Shown: positions 32,572 to 42,525, counted from the stretch's first letter. The stretch is 64,000 nt of DNA from an uncultured Treponema sp. (GCA_900317625.1 ONHK01000004.1:62001-126000); one strand, 5' to 3'. Numbers and translations are program-made. The notes: generated by a model not told the origin, from the sequence alone.

Positions 32572-33812
32572 TGGAAAAGAAAGTTATACATTTCAGTAAA
32601 TTCTTTTTGCCAGCGGCAATAATCAGTTCTGTAATTATTATTTTTGGCGTTGTTGGTTTTGTTACACGCGGAATAAATCTGGGAATTGATTTTAAGCCAG
32701 GTTTTGTTGAGGAAGTAAGAATTGCTCCTGTTGCAGTTGAACTTACATATTCTGGTTCTGCAAAAGTTACAGCAGATCTTTCAAAAGACAGTTTTGATCT
32801 TATCATTACTGGTTCTGGCGCAGAAAATGAGACAAAGGTTTATCCTTACAGCGAATATGCTACTGTAAATGACATTGCAAAGGCGTTGAATGAAGTTGAA
32901 GGTGTTTCTGCAGCAGTAAAAACTGAAGGAACTGAAGATTCTGCATTGCTTTTTGTGAACTCTGCGGTTTCTACACAGCTTACAAATTCTCCGCTTTTCT
33001 TGTATGCGGCTCAGAGAAATGTTTCTGTAGATGAAGTCCGTGAGGCACTTTCTGCTTTTGAAGGTTTTTCTGTAAAGGCTTTAGGTGGAAACAACGGTGC
33101 AAGTTATCAGGTTCGAATGCCTGAATCTTTTGGCGACAAATCTGGTTCTGAGCTTCAGAATGCTGTTCTTGAGGCACTTGACGCGAAATTTGGTGAAAAC
33201 ACTGTTACAATTGTAAAAACTGATTTTATCGGTTCAAGTTTTTCTAAGACTCTTGCAAGCAAATCTCTTATTCTTTTGATTGCGACTTTTGTTCTGATTT
33301 GGTTGTATGCGGCAATTCGTTTCCACTGGGATTTTGCGCTTGGTTCAATTATTGCTTTGATTCATGATGCGCTGATTATGATTACATTCATCGTTTGGAC
33401 TCGCATGGAATTTACAGCAACTGTTCTGGCTGCAATTTTGACGATTGTCGGTTATTCCATCAACGCAACTGTTGTAATTCTTGACCGCGTTCGTTCAAAC
33501 CTGCGCCTGGCAAAATTCAATAAATTCAATGATATTTTGGACAAATCGCTTTCTGACACTTTGGGACGTTCGATTATTACGACTGTAACAACTTTGTTTG
33601 CGGTAGTTTCTTTGTATCTGTACACAACAGGAAGCATTAAAGATTTTGCCCTTGCATTGATTGTCGGACTTTTGAGCGGTTGTTATTCTTCTATCTTTAT
33701 TTCTAGCGGCTTTATTTCAATTTTAAGAAAGAACTGGAAGCCTGAATTTGGCGTTCATCATTCTTTGAAAACTGAAAAAGGTGTTCTGCAGATGGATGGA
33801 ATTCAAATCTAA
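32571..33812 (+). CDS. secF: Protein-export membrane protein SecF
   Basis: 413 residues. It begins with a helix and 'GINLGIDFKPGFVEEVRI', then a periplasmic insert that is long for SecF (about 60-220; E. coli SecF has 323 residues in all). The five-helix RND-like core follows with 'RFHWDFALGSIIALIHD', 'SINATVVILDRVRSNLR' and 'SIITTVTTLFAVVSLYLY'. It works with SecD. A terminator follows. Confidence 0.95.
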   Translation: MEKKVIHFSKFFLPAAIISSVIIIFGVVGFVTRGINLGIDFKPGFVEEVRIAPVAVELTYSGSAKVTADLSKDSFDLIITGSGAENETKVYPYSEYATVNDIAKALNEVEGVSAAVKTEGTEDSALLFVNSAVSTQLTNSPLFLYAAQRNVSVDEVREALSAFEGFSVKALGGNNGASYQVRMPESFGDKSGSELQNAVLEALDAKFGENTVTIVKTDFIGSSFSKTLASKSLILLIATFVLIWLYAAIRFHWDFALGSIIALIHDALIMITFIVWTRMEFTATVLAAILTIVGYSINATVVILDRVRSNLRLAKFNKFNDILDKSLSDTLGRSIITTVTTLFAVVSLYLYTTGSIKDFALALIVGLLSGCYSSIFISSGFISILRKNWKPEFGVHHSLKTEKGVLQMDGIQI

Positions 33813-33840
33813 CTTAAAGCTGATTTAATCTGAAATTTTT

Positions 33841-33873
33841 AAGACCTGGAATAATTTTCCGGGTCTTTTTTTT
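33841..33873 (+). terminator. yajC-secDF terminator
   Basis: Stem AAGACCTGG (33841-33849) with CCGGGTCTT (33859-33867), one G-T pair, then a run of T. It sits 28 bases after the secF stop. Confidence 0.8.
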
Positions 33874-33888
33874 GTTTATTTTAAATGT

Positions 33889-33894
33889 TATAAC
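33889..33894 (+). promoter_or_regulatory. Extended -10 of ispH, leaderless
   Basis: TGTTATAAC: an extended -10 (33886-33894) 7 bases before the ATG at 33902. No ribosome-binding site is present. Confidence 0.4.
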
Positions 33895-33901
33895 TTTTAT
33901 G

Positions 33902-34750
33902 ATGAAAGTAATTCTTGCTGATGTGCTTGGCTATTGTATGGGCGTTCGCCGCGCGGTTGAAATGGCTGATGATTCTTTAAAAAATTGCGGCGCCAAAAAA
34001 GTGTATTCTTTTGGTCCATTGATTCATAATCGGATTGCGCTTGAAAATCTTGCGAAAAAGGGACTTTCTGTTTTAAAAGAAGATAAAATTCCGGGTATTG
34101 AAAAGGGAAGTCTTGTTGTAATCCGTGCGCACGGAGTTCCGCCTGCGATTATGGAAAAACTTTCAGATTCTGGCTGCCAAATTCTGAATGCGACTTGCCC
34201 GAAAGTTATGGCGAGCCAGAAAAATGCTGAAAAATATGCAAAACTTGGATATACAGTGATTCTTGCCGGGGATTCTAACCATGGCGAGGTTGCAGGAATT
34301 TCTGGATATGCCGGAAAAAAATTTGTTCTTGTTCAAAACAAGGATGAGGCTGAAAAAATGCCGCCGCTTTCTGATGATGAGAACGCAGTTCTTTTGTGCC
34401 AGACAACTTTTAGCAAGGAAGAATTTTCGCAGATTGTGGAGAAACTTTCAAAAAAAATAAAAAATCTTAAGGTTTTGAATACGATTTGTTCGGCAACGAA
34501 GGAACGTCAGGATGCGTTGAAAAGGCTTTGTCCGAAAGTTGACGGAATTCTTGTGGTTGGTGGAAAAAATTCTGCGAACACAAAGCGGCTTTTGCAGATT
34601 GCTGGGGAAAATTGCGGAAAAGCGGTTCTTATTGAAACCGCTGAGGAAATTCCGGAGGATTTTTTTGCGCTGGATTCTGTGGGAATAACTGCCGGCGCGA
34701 GCACGCCGAATTCTGTGATTAAAAAAGTTGTGGCCGCGCTAGAAAACTAG
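33902..34750 (+). CDS. ispH: 4-hydroxy-3-methylbut-2-enyl diphosphate reductase
   Basis: 282 residues. Three Cys for the 4Fe-4S cluster are seen in 'GYCMGVRRAVE', 'NATCPKV' and 'TICSATKERQDAL'. 'GDSNHGEVAGISGY' holds the catalytic Glu and His, and 'TAGASTPNSVI' the substrate-binding Ser-x-Asn. It carries out the last step of the MEP isoprenoid path, giving IPP and DMAPP. The start at 33902 ('MKVILADVLGYC') matches other IspH proteins and the -10 spacing better than the in-frame ATG at 33872. Confidence 0.95.
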   Translation: MKVILADVLGYCMGVRRAVEMADDSLKNCGAKKVYSFGPLIHNRIALENLAKKGLSVLKEDKIPGIEKGSLVVIRAHGVPPAIMEKLSDSGCQILNATCPKVMASQKNAEKYAKLGYTVILAGDSNHGEVAGISGYAGKKFVLVQNKDEAEKMPPLSDDENAVLLCQTTFSKEEFSQIVEKLSKKIKNLKVLNTICSATKERQDALKRLCPKVDGILVVGGKNSANTKRLLQIAGENCGKAVLIETAEEIPEDFFALDSVGITAGASTPNSVIKKVVAALEN

Positions 34751-34850
34751 CGGGGCGTTGTGGGGTGTCCCCGCACGGTGGGTAGACGAAAAAGTTGAGC
34801 ATTGCGAAACATTTTGAGGCGCAGGGCGGTTGTCCGCCCTTTTTTAGTGT
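34751..34850 (+). terminator. GC-rich spacer with ispH terminator
   Basis: The spacer holds a GTGGGG/CCCCGC hairpin near 34760-34775. A second hairpin, GGGCGG (34824-34829) with CCGCCC (34834-34839), is followed by six T, a clear terminator. Its GC content stands out from the surrounding sequence. Confidence 0.7.
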
Positions 34851-34882
34851 GAATGGAGTTGTCTGCCTGTAAAAAACATTTG

Positions 34883-34911
34883 TTGAAAGATACTTCTTAT
34901 TGATATATAAT
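34883..34911 (+). promoter_or_regulatory. ndk promoter, leaderless
   Basis: TTGAAA (34883-34888), 17-base spacer, TATAAT (34906-34911). The ATG follows 7 bases later at 34919, so the transcript should start at or next to the start codon. No ribosome-binding site. Confidence 0.7.
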
Positions 34912-34918
34912 AAAAGTT

Positions 34919-35362
34919 ATGACACGATGTTTTGCTATGTTGAAGCCTGGCGTGCTTAATCGCCGTATTGTTGGACAAGTTATCAGCCGTCTTGAAGGCA
35001 AAGGTTTGAAGCTTGTTGGTTTAAAAATGATGCAGATTAGCGAAGAGCTTGCGCATAAACATTACGCGGAGCACAAAGATAAGCCGTTTTTTAATGATTT
35101 GTGCAGTTACATAACTTCTGCGCCGGTTGTTGCTATGGTTTGGCAGGGTGATGATTGTGTTACTCTTGTTAGAAAAGTAGTTGGGGCGACAAAACCGTCT
35201 GAAGCGGCACCAGGAACAATCCGTGGAGATTTTTGTGCTCATACAAATTACAATGTGATTCATGCTTCTGACTCTGATGAGAGTGCTAACCGCGAAATCG
35301 GGCTTTTCTTTAACGAAAATGAGATTTTTGACTGGAAAGATAATCTTTCTGAATGGATTTAA
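34919..35362 (+). CDS. ndk: Nucleoside diphosphate kinase
   Basis: 147 residues, normal length. 'MTRCFAMLKPGVLNRRIVG' aligns end to end with family N-termini. 'GATKPSEAAPGTIRGDF' forms the nucleotide site and 'NVIHASDSDESA' holds the phospho-accepting His. It balances nucleoside triphosphate pools. The start is certain from the alignment, which makes the absence of a leader meaningful. Confidence 0.95.
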   Translation: MTRCFAMLKPGVLNRRIVGQVISRLEGKGLKLVGLKMMQISEELAHKHYAEHKDKPFFNDLCSYITSAPVVAMVWQGDDCVTLVRKVVGATKPSEAAPGTIRGDFCAHTNYNVIHASDSDESANREIGLFFNENEIFDWKDNLSEWI

Positions 35363-35447
35363 ATTGCGGTTTTCTGCGGACTTGAAGTTCACGGAATAAA
35401 AAATAAATTGAATAAATCGGAAGAATATAATTAAGAAGGTTTTTAAT

Positions 35448-36515
35448 ATGCAATCAAAATCAATTGGAGTTCTTGGTGGCGGTGCCTGGGGAACTGGTCT
35501 GGCTCAAGCTTTGGCGAACGGCGGACATAAGGTTCAGATGTGGGCGCTTGAACCGGAAGTAAAGGATTCTGTAAATAACGAACATGAAAACAAAAGATAT
35601 TTGCCAGGATATAAACTTTCTCCAAATCTTACAGTTTCAAACGATATTATTGAGGTTGCGACTGACAAGGAATTTTTGATTGTTGCTTCGCCTTCTTTGT
35701 ATCTTGCGAGCACAATCCGTAAGATTACCAGCGTTCCGAATGTTGCTGATGGAACAACTATTTTTGCGGCTCTTACGAAAGGTTTTGTTCCTGGGCGCGA
35801 TGGTCCTAAGCTGGTTCTTGAAACGATTGAAAATACATTGCCTGGAATTTATAAGGGAAATACTGTTTATGTTGCAGGTCCTTCCCATGCGGAAGAAGTT
35901 GTAATGGGAAAAATTACTGGTCTTGTTGCGGCTTCTGAAAATCCAAAGAATTCTATCCGTGTACGCGAGCTTTTGCGTGTTCCTGGGATTTTGTGCTATT
36001 CAAGTTTTGATGTTATCGGTGTTCAGATTTGTTCTGCGGCAAAAAATGTTGTTGCGGTTGTTTACGGTGCTTTGGATGCTGTGGCACAACATTCTCAGAT
36101 TTTTGGTGACAATACAGAATCTTTGCTTTTGGCTGCTGGTTTGAATGAAATTCAGACTTTAGGAATGGCGATGGGCGCAACTCATTCGGAGACATTTACT
36201 TCTATTGCCGGTGTTGGAGACCTTGATGTAACATGCAAAAGTAAATATGGAAGAAACAGGCGTTTCGGACAGGATCTTATCAATACAGATATGCTTGATA
36301 AATTCAAGGATTTGGATGATTTGATTGCAAATATCTCAAAAGTTGGTTACTTGCCGGAAGGTGCTGTAGCCTGCAAATATATTCACGAGATTGCGCAGAA
36401 AAAAGGATTGAAGCTTACAATCTGTGATGGACTTTATAGAATTTTGAACAAAGAAATACGACCATTGGAATTTCTTGATGAACTTTTAAATTTTGGAAAA
36501 AGTATAAATGCTTGA
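35448..36515 (+). CDS. gpsA: Glycerol-3-phosphate dehydrogenase [NAD(P)+]
   Basis: 355 residues. 'IGVLGGGAWGTGLAQAL' is the NAD(P) loop, 'FAALTKGF' and 'VAGPSHAEEV' follow, and 'CSAAKNVVAVVYGALD' holds the catalytic Lys. It makes sn-glycerol 3-phosphate for phospholipids. A TATAAT lies just before an AAGG site upstream. The ffh start codon overlaps its 3' end by 8 bases, so the two are co-expressed. Confidence 0.95.
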   Translation: MQSKSIGVLGGGAWGTGLAQALANGGHKVQMWALEPEVKDSVNNEHENKRYLPGYKLSPNLTVSNDIIEVATDKEFLIVASPSLYLASTIRKITSVPNVADGTTIFAALTKGFVPGRDGPKLVLETIENTLPGIYKGNTVYVAGPSHAEEVVMGKITGLVAASENPKNSIRVRELLRVPGILCYSSFDVIGVQICSAAKNVVAVVYGALDAVAQHSQIFGDNTESLLLAAGLNEIQTLGMAMGATHSETFTSIAGVGDLDVTCKSKYGRNRRFGQDLINTDMLDKFKDLDDLIANISKVGYLPEGAVACKYIHEIAQKKGLKLTICDGLYRILNKEIRPLEFLDELLNFGKSINA

Positions 36516-37893
36516 GAAAATAACAGACACATTCAGTAGCATTGTCCGCACCATAAGCGGAAAATCTACTATTACAGAAAAAAATATTGAAGATTCTGTT
36601 GAACAGATAAAAATGGCTTTGCTTGAAGCCGATGTTAATCTTAGAGTTGTTCGACGCTTTGTAAATTCGACAATTGAAGAGGCTAAAGGTGAGAAGGTTT
36701 TAAAGGCCGTTGACCCGGGACAGCAGTTTGTAAAAATTATTTATGACAAAATTGTTGCCATGCTCGGCGATGAAACCAAAAAGGAACTTTCTCTCCGAGG
36801 ACCGGATGTTACAAGTGTTGTTTTAATGCTTGGTCTTCAGGGTGCCGGTAAGACAACTGCCGCTCACAAATTGGCGTATAGGTTGAAGAAACAGGGGCGC
36901 CGACCTTTGCTTGCGGCTTGCGATTTGGTTCGTCCGGCTGCGGTTGAACAGCTTTCTGTCCTTGGTGAGAAAATTGGTGTTCCTGTGTTTAAGGAAAATG
37001 CAAAGGACGCTGTAAAAAATGCCGAGGAAGCACTTAAGTTTGCAAAAAAGAATCAGTATGACACATTGATTATTGATACTGCCGGTCGCCTTCAGATTGA
37101 TGAGGATATGATGGAGGAACTTTCTAAAATAAAGAAGGCTGTTTCTCCTGATGAAATTCTTCTTGTTGCCGATGCGATGACTGGTCAGAATGCTGTTGAT
37201 ATTGCAAAGACATTTGATGAGCAGCTTGGGCTTACGGGAGTAATTCTTACAAAGTTCGATTCTGATGCCCGTGGTGGTGCGGCGCTTTCTTTAAAGACAA
37301 TTACTGGAAAACCGATTTTATTTATTGGTACTGGTGAAAAAACAGAGGATTTTGAACCTTTCCATCCGGAACGAATTGCAAGCCGAATTCTTGGAATGGG
37401 CGATGTTGTTTCGCTTGTGGAAAAAGCGCAGGAAACTGTTGACGCCCAGGAAGCTGAACGTCTGCAGAAGCGCATGATGAAAAATGAATTCACTCTTGAT
37501 GATATGCTTTCGCAGTTTCAGCAGGTGAAAAAAATGGGTTCAATGCAATCTTTGCTGGATATGATTCCTGGAATGGCAAACCAAAATGTTGATTTGAGCG
37601 GAATGAAAAAGCAGGAAGCGATTATTCAGTCTATGACAAAAAAAGAACGCGCAAATCATCTGATTATCGGACCTAGCCGCAGAAAAAGAATTGCTGCTGG
37701 TTCAGGAACGACCGTTGCGGATGTGAATAAACTTTTAAAGCAGTTTGAAAAAACAAAGCTTACAATGAAAAAACTTACCCGCAATAAAGGAATGCAAAGC
37801 CGTATGATGAGCCAGTTAGGAATGGATCAAAATGCGCTTGCTGGAATGGATATGTCTAAACTTCAGGATTTGGCAAAACGCTTCGGAAGATAA
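36508..37893 (+). CDS. ffh: Signal recognition particle protein Ffh
   Basis: 461 residues. N domain (1-90), G domain with P-loop 'GLQGAGKTTAAHKLA', 'DLVRPAAVEQL', 'DTAGRLQIDEDMM' and 'LTKFDSDARGGAAL', then a Met-rich M domain (about 325-450) that binds 4.5S RNA and signal peptides. It targets nascent membrane proteins to the translocon. Overlaps gpsA by 8 bases. The RNA partner gene was not seen here. Confidence 0.96.
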   Translation: MLEKITDTFSSIVRTISGKSTITEKNIEDSVEQIKMALLEADVNLRVVRRFVNSTIEEAKGEKVLKAVDPGQQFVKIIYDKIVAMLGDETKKELSLRGPDVTSVVLMLGLQGAGKTTAAHKLAYRLKKQGRRPLLAACDLVRPAAVEQLSVLGEKIGVPVFKENAKDAVKNAEEALKFAKKNQYDTLIIDTAGRLQIDEDMMEELSKIKKAVSPDEILLVADAMTGQNAVDIAKTFDEQLGLTGVILTKFDSDARGGAALSLKTITGKPILFIGTGEKTEDFEPFHPERIASRILGMGDVVSLVEKAQETVDAQEAERLQKRMMKNEFTLDDMLSQFQQVKKMGSMQSLLDMIPGMANQNVDLSGMKKQEAIIQSMTKKERANHLIIGPSRRKRIAAGSGTTVADVNKLLKQFEKTKLTMKKLTRNKGMQSRMMSQLGMDQNALAGMDMSKLQDLAKRFGR

Positions 37894-37916
37894 TGCAAGA
37901 AGATAATGCGATTGCT

Positions 37917-37964
37917 TGAATACTTGAGTTTTTTTTACAGGTAATAAAAAAACTCAAGTGTTCA
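37917..37964. terminator. Bidirectional terminator after ffh
   Basis: TGAATACTTGAGTTTTTTT pairs with AAAAAAACTCAAGTGTTCA (one mismatch) around a 10-base loop. The A- and T-runs lie in the stem, so it works in both directions for two converging genes. Confidence 0.8.
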
Positions 37965-37969
37965 GCAGA

Positions 37970-38698
37970 TTAATTTACTATTATTACAGAAGTTGTTCTG
38001 CCGTCTGCGGTGTACGCGCGGTTCGGGTTTGTTTTGTCCACAATTGCGTTCATTCCTAAATAATAATTGTAGTAATATTTTCCAGTTGGAAGCGGCAAAT
38101 TCAGTTCATAAAAGCCCGGTTTTGTCTCTTTTAGTTCATAAATCCAACTGTCCCAGTTTGTAAAAGTTCCGCTTAATCGTACTGTTTGGCCAGGTTCTCC
38201 GTTGTATATGAATTTTGTTCCGCTTTCCTTTGTTACATTTGTAATCTCAGGTTTTGTTTCTTTTATATCTATTTTTGAAATTGTAATCCCGCTTTCATTG
38301 TCGTAATAATTGTTGCTGTTGTTCGGGTCAAAAGTCCAAAGTCCGTCTATAACCAATCTGTATGAAATTTCTTTTAAAAATGCAGGGCGTTCAAGAATGT
38401 AAAACATCACAGAATTTGTGACATTTCCTTCTGCGTCGCGGTTTTTATGAAGCATAAATGGATGAATCGTCTGGTAATTCTCAAAATCAAAAGCGATTCC
38501 TATGAATCTAGGGCCGCTTTTTTCTGTAAAGACAATATAATTTTCTGTTATAACCGGTTCTTGTGGCGTTTCAAGCTTTGCGACAATATTATTGTATTCG
38601 TATAAATCTTTTTCAGGCAAAACTGAAGCGTCTTCTGCATAGGCAAAAAATGAAATCAGCATAAAACCTGCTGTGATTAATGCAAAAAATCTTTTCAT
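37970..38698 (-). CDS. Secreted protein with CBM48/AMPK-like glycogen-binding fold
   Basis: 242 residues with a signal peptide ending near 'SFFAYA'. Two similar beta-sandwich parts can be made out. The C-terminal one (about 155-242) has 'VRLSGTFTNWDSWIYELK', 'GFYELNLPLPTGKYYYNYYL' and 'NPNRAYTADGRTTSVIIV', as in the N-terminal carbohydrate-binding modules of branching enzymes and AMPK. Secreted treponemal proteins of this kind have no proven role. It converges on ffh and is alone. Confidence 0.7.
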   Translation of the reverse strand: MKRFFALITAGFMLISFFAYAEDASVLPEKDLYEYNNIVAKLETPQEPVITENYIVFTEKSGPRFIGIAFDFENYQTIHPFMLHKNRDAEGNVTNSVMFYILERPAFLKEISYRLVIDGLWTFDPNNSNNYYDNESGITISKIDIKETKPEITNVTKESGTKFIYNGEPGQTVRLSGTFTNWDSWIYELKETKPGFYELNLPLPTGKYYYNYYLGMNAIVDKTNPNRAYTADGRTTSVIIVN

Positions 38699-38868
38699 AC
38701 TAGAAATATCGGAGAAATGTTAGCTCTGTTTAAGCGAAAAATCTGATTTTATGATAAAATATTCTATAAAGTGGTGTGATTACATTTCCGTAAATAAAAA
38801 TAAGTGGGTTTCCATTTTTTAATTTTGCACTGTTCTAAAAAGTGCTAATGGAGTAAAATTATAAAGAT

Positions 38869-41800
38869 ATGCCTGGTTTAAGTCAGCTAAAAAAATTCAA
38901 TGCAGATATTCTTTCTCTTGGTAATGAACCGGCATTGCGAGCTTCCCGTGGTGAAAAACCTGTTACAGTTCCTATTCCAAAAGGTTTGAAAGATGTTAAT
39001 GATTCTGATGATTTTTTGATGGGAATGCCTGAACCAGTTGAAAATGTTGCTTCTGAAAATCAGCCAGAAAATGTGCCGGAAGATTTTTCGGATATTATGG
39101 GAACTGAAAATTCTTCTGCGGAACAAAAAAACGCTGATTCAGGCGCTGCACCGCAGATAAATCTTTCTGTTCCTGATATTTCTACAATCGCTTCTGGCGA
39201 CAACAATGATTCTGTGCCGGATCTTTCTATGTTTGACGAGCCGGTTCAGCAATCTGCGCCTGAGGAACCAAAAGAGGCAGAACCTGAAAAAGAACCTGAA
39301 ATTGCAGATCTTAGCCTAGAAGATCTTTTGGGCGGTGAAGGTTTTGATGGAACTCAGGGAAAAGATGATTCAGCTTTGACTGAAAATGAAAATCCTGATG
39401 ATGACCTGGAGACTCTTCAGGAAGTTGAAAATATTTCTGAGGCAGAACCTATTTCAGAACCAAAATTGCAAGATGAGCCGAAAACAGATTCCGAAAACGA
39501 AAATTCTTCTGCCGAAAAAGAAAAATCTGTTGATGAGCTGATTGCCCAGGCGAGCGGAAAAGCTGAAGAAAACAACGAGCAGGAAAAATCTGAAGAACCT
39601 GAAGATTTGAATGTTGAGGAAAATTTTAAGAATTCGGATTTTCAGGATATTGCTGACCTTGATATTGATTCCCCGGATTTTTCGGCGGAACCTGAAAGTG
39701 CAGAAAATACAGAAATCAATGAGAAAACGGAAGAACCAGAACCTCAGACTGAAACTGAAAATAAAAATGACGAATCTTTTGATGATTTTGACTTGCCGGA
39801 TGTAGATTTTTCTGTGCCGGAAATGAACGAGGAATCTTCCGACAAAAAAAGCGAAAATCCGGAAAAAGAACAAGAGGAACAAAATTCGCAAAATCCGCCG
39901 GAAAGTGTTTCGGATGCAGAAAAACTTGCTGATAATTTTGGCTCTGATTTTGATTTTTCATTCCCTGAAAACGATGAGGATTCAAATTTTTCTGCACCAG
40001 AATCAGATAATAAAGATTTTGATTTTGATGGAAACGCGATTGATATGGGAGAAGGACTTCCGGATTCAATTACGGAAAATGATTCTGCACCAAAAACAGA
40101 TGGAAACGAAAATTCAGAGAAAAAAACTTCTTCCGCTGAGCCTGAGCAGAATAATGAAAAAAAGCCACAGGAAACGGAACAAGCGACTTCCAGTGATGAA
40201 GATTTTTCTGAAAGCGATGATTTTCCTTCAGATTTCAATTTTGATTTGAATGACACAGATTCTGACCCGGAAAATTCCGATGATGGTTTTCAAGAAAAAG
40301 CCCCGACTGAAACATTTGACACTTCTGAGATGGAAGGCCTTGATTTTGGAATTCCAGATACAGACAGCGCCTTGGAAAAAGGAAATTTTGAGCTTGGCAA
40401 TTCTGGTGATTTTTCTTCTGAGAGCAGTGATTTTGAAATTCCTGGTTTTTCGGATGTCCAGACTGTTGATGTAAATAAAAACGGCAAATTCAAGGTTTCC
40501 AGTGCGGAAAAAGCTCAGAAAGAGTCGGAAGGCGATCTTCCGCCGAACACTTTGTCTGACGAACAATACAAGAAATTTCTGAAGAATCTTTCATCTTATC
40601 CTCTGAATGTCCGTATGGCGGTTGAGGAGCTTATTGTAAAAAATGAATTTACAGATGAAGCTGAATTTGAAATCATTCAGAAAGTCTTAAAGAAAGTTTC
40701 CGCGCGGCAGCTTGCTTCTGAGCTTGAAAAAATGCTCGACATCGCGATTCCTGTTCCTCGCGATTTTGAACGTCGGACTGCTGAAGAGTATGAGGCGTAC
40801 AAATCGTCTTTTCAGTATCAGCTTAGCAATAAAATTATTCCTGGAGCAATTATTTCTCTTGCGGCTCTTATTGTGTGTTTTTTTATGTTCCAGTTTACAA
40901 AATATTTTATTTATCGTCCGGCGCGCGCATCATCTTTGTATAGTCAGGGGTACAAATTGCTTGAATCTGAAAATTTTCCACAGTCAGAGACAAAATTTTC
41001 AGAAGCGACAAAATATCAGCTGATAAAAAAATGGTTTTTTAAGTACGCACATGGTTATAAAGACCACAAGCAGTTTATCCGTGCGGAGCAGATGTACAAA
41101 AATATTCTTTATTGCTTTAATTTTGATAAAACTGCCGGGCTTGAATATGCTGAAATGGAATCAAAGGATCTTGCGAATTATGAAAAGGCCGAAGAAATTC
41201 TTTTGCGCGATGTTCTTGATCATCATATAAACGATGCCGATGGAATTTTAATGCTTGGCGACAATTATCTTGATTGGGCAGATGAAAAAAATCCTGAAAA
41301 ATATGACGAAGCTTTAAAACGTTATGCAGAGCTGGTTCAGCTTTATGGTCCAACAGATAAATATATGGCGCGTATGATGCGTTATTACATTCGTACTGAC
41401 AATTTGAAGGAAGTTCTGAATTTAAAGGAAAGATTCTTTCCGCGGCCAAAATCTCTTGAACCTCAGGACTGGACGGAACTCAGCGGATATTGTCTGGATA
41501 AACTTTACGGTTCTCTTTCTCCATCTGATGAATATTTGCGTACAAAAATTGAAGATGTGAAAAAAATGCTTGTGCGTGCGGTTCAGGCTGATGGCTCGAA
41601 TCCTGTCGCTTATTATAATCTTGGACGTTATTACATAAATACAAATAATTCTGAAAATGCTGAAAAAACATTGCGGCAGTCAATCTCTTTTTTTGACAAG
41701 GCGAATGTTGTTAAAAAGAAGGATTATTACAAAAACATTGATTCTTACCGTCTTTTGGGCGAAATTTATACAGGCGAAAAAGAATATTTAAAGGCGATGG

Positions 41801-42525
41801 AATCTTTTACAGATGGAATTACGCTTTTTACAAACGCAAATGTTTCCAGCGGACTTGAAGGCAACAGCAAAATCGGAAATCTTTATGCCGACATGGGCGA
41901 TATTGAATATTTTATTTCTGGAAATTACGATAACGCGCTGCAAAACTATCAGGATGCGGTGAATACAGATTATGACAATGGAAAAATCCGCTATAAAATC
42001 GGATATATCCAGTATTCAAAGAAGAATTATTATGAAGCGGTCGGTTCTTTTATGAAAACTGCGGAAGATTTTGCAGATGATCAGAGTCTTTTGCTTGCGA
42101 TGGGAAATACGCTTTCCTTGCGGAATGATAATTTTGCGGCGGAAGGATATTACGAGCGTCTTCTTGACCAGATTGACAGTTACCGGGAACAGCACGGTGT
42201 TCTTTTTCCACAGTCCAGAAAAGATGAAAATGAAATTGTTGAGACATATTTAAAGGCTTCCAATAATTTGGGAGTAACTTTGTACCGGCTTGCAAAACGA
42301 ACAGGAAGCAGCGCGATGAACGCAAAATCAATGGTAAAACTTCAGGAATCAATGCGCGCCTGGGATGCTTTGACAAGAAACCAGAAAACTATGGTACGGC
42401 TTGGTGGCAGCAATCTTGCTGAGCAGAATTTAAAATATGTTACAAATCCGATGCCGTATTACGAGCCTGCAATTTACACAGAATTGCCGCGGACATTGAC
42501 TGTTGAAAAAGGATTGAGCCAATGA
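38869..42525 (+). CDS. Large acidic TPR membrane protein, FlcA-like
   Basis: 1218 residues in three parts. Residues 1-580 are highly acidic, rich in Glu, Asp, Ser, Asn and Pro, and probably disordered. Residues 580-650 form a compact region ('LSSYPLNVRMAVEELIVKN'). One membrane helix follows at about 656-676, and then ~540 residues of TPR-like helical repeats ('YYNLGRYYINTNNSENAEKT', 'GKIRYKIGYIQYSKKNYYEA'). This order, and the start 'MPGLSQLKKFNADILSLGN', recall the spirochaete periplasmic flagellar collar protein FlcA (Borrelia BB0326), which shapes the motor collar and recruits stators. The identification is from memory of the family. The next gene overlaps its stop by 4 bases. Confidence 0.65.
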   Translation: MPGLSQLKKFNADILSLGNEPALRASRGEKPVTVPIPKGLKDVNDSDDFLMGMPEPVENVASENQPENVPEDFSDIMGTENSSAEQKNADSGAAPQINLSVPDISTIASGDNNDSVPDLSMFDEPVQQSAPEEPKEAEPEKEPEIADLSLEDLLGGEGFDGTQGKDDSALTENENPDDDLETLQEVENISEAEPISEPKLQDEPKTDSENENSSAEKEKSVDELIAQASGKAEENNEQEKSEEPEDLNVEENFKNSDFQDIADLDIDSPDFSAEPESAENTEINEKTEEPEPQTETENKNDESFDDFDLPDVDFSVPEMNEESSDKKSENPEKEQEEQNSQNPPESVSDAEKLADNFGSDFDFSFPENDEDSNFSAPESDNKDFDFDGNAIDMGEGLPDSITENDSAPKTDGNENSEKKTSSAEPEQNNEKKPQETEQATSSDEDFSESDDFPSDFNFDLNDTDSDPENSDDGFQEKAPTETFDTSEMEGLDFGIPDTDSALEKGNFELGNSGDFSSESSDFEIPGFSDVQTVDVNKNGKFKVSSAEKAQKESEGDLPPNTLSDEQYKKFLKNLSSYPLNVRMAVEELIVKNEFTDEAEFEIIQKVLKKVSARQLASELEKMLDIAIPVPRDFERRTAEEYEAYKSSFQYQLSNKIIPGAIISLAALIVCFFMFQFTKYFIYRPARASSLYSQGYKLLESENFPQSETKFSEATKYQLIKKWFFKYAHGYKDHKQFIRAEQMYKNILYCFNFDKTAGLEYAEMESKDLANYEKAEEILLRDVLDHHINDADGILMLGDNYLDWADEKNPEKYDEALKRYAELVQLYGPTDKYMARMMRYYIRTDNLKEVLNLKERFFPRPKSLEPQDWTELSGYCLDKLYGSLSPSDEYLRTKIEDVKKMLVRAVQADGSNPVAYYNLGRYYINTNNSENAEKTLRQSISFFDKANVVKKKDYYKNIDSYRLLGEIYTGEKEYLKAMESFTDGITLFTNANVSSGLEGNSKIGNLYADMGDIEYFISGNYDNALQNYQDAVNTDYDNGKIRYKIGYIQYSKKNYYEAVGSFMKTAEDFADDQSLLLAMGNTLSLRNDNFAAEGYYERLLDQIDSYREQHGVLFPQSRKDENEIVETYLKASNNLGVTLYRLAKRTGSSAMNAKSMVKLQESMRAWDALTRNQKTMVRLGGSNLAEQNLKYVTNPMPYYEPAIYTELPRTLTVEKGLSQ

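Noticed and set aside
33872..33901. An earlier start for ispH at 33872
   Set aside because: It would place the terminator T-run and the -10 box inside the gene, and the added residues are not found in IspH.
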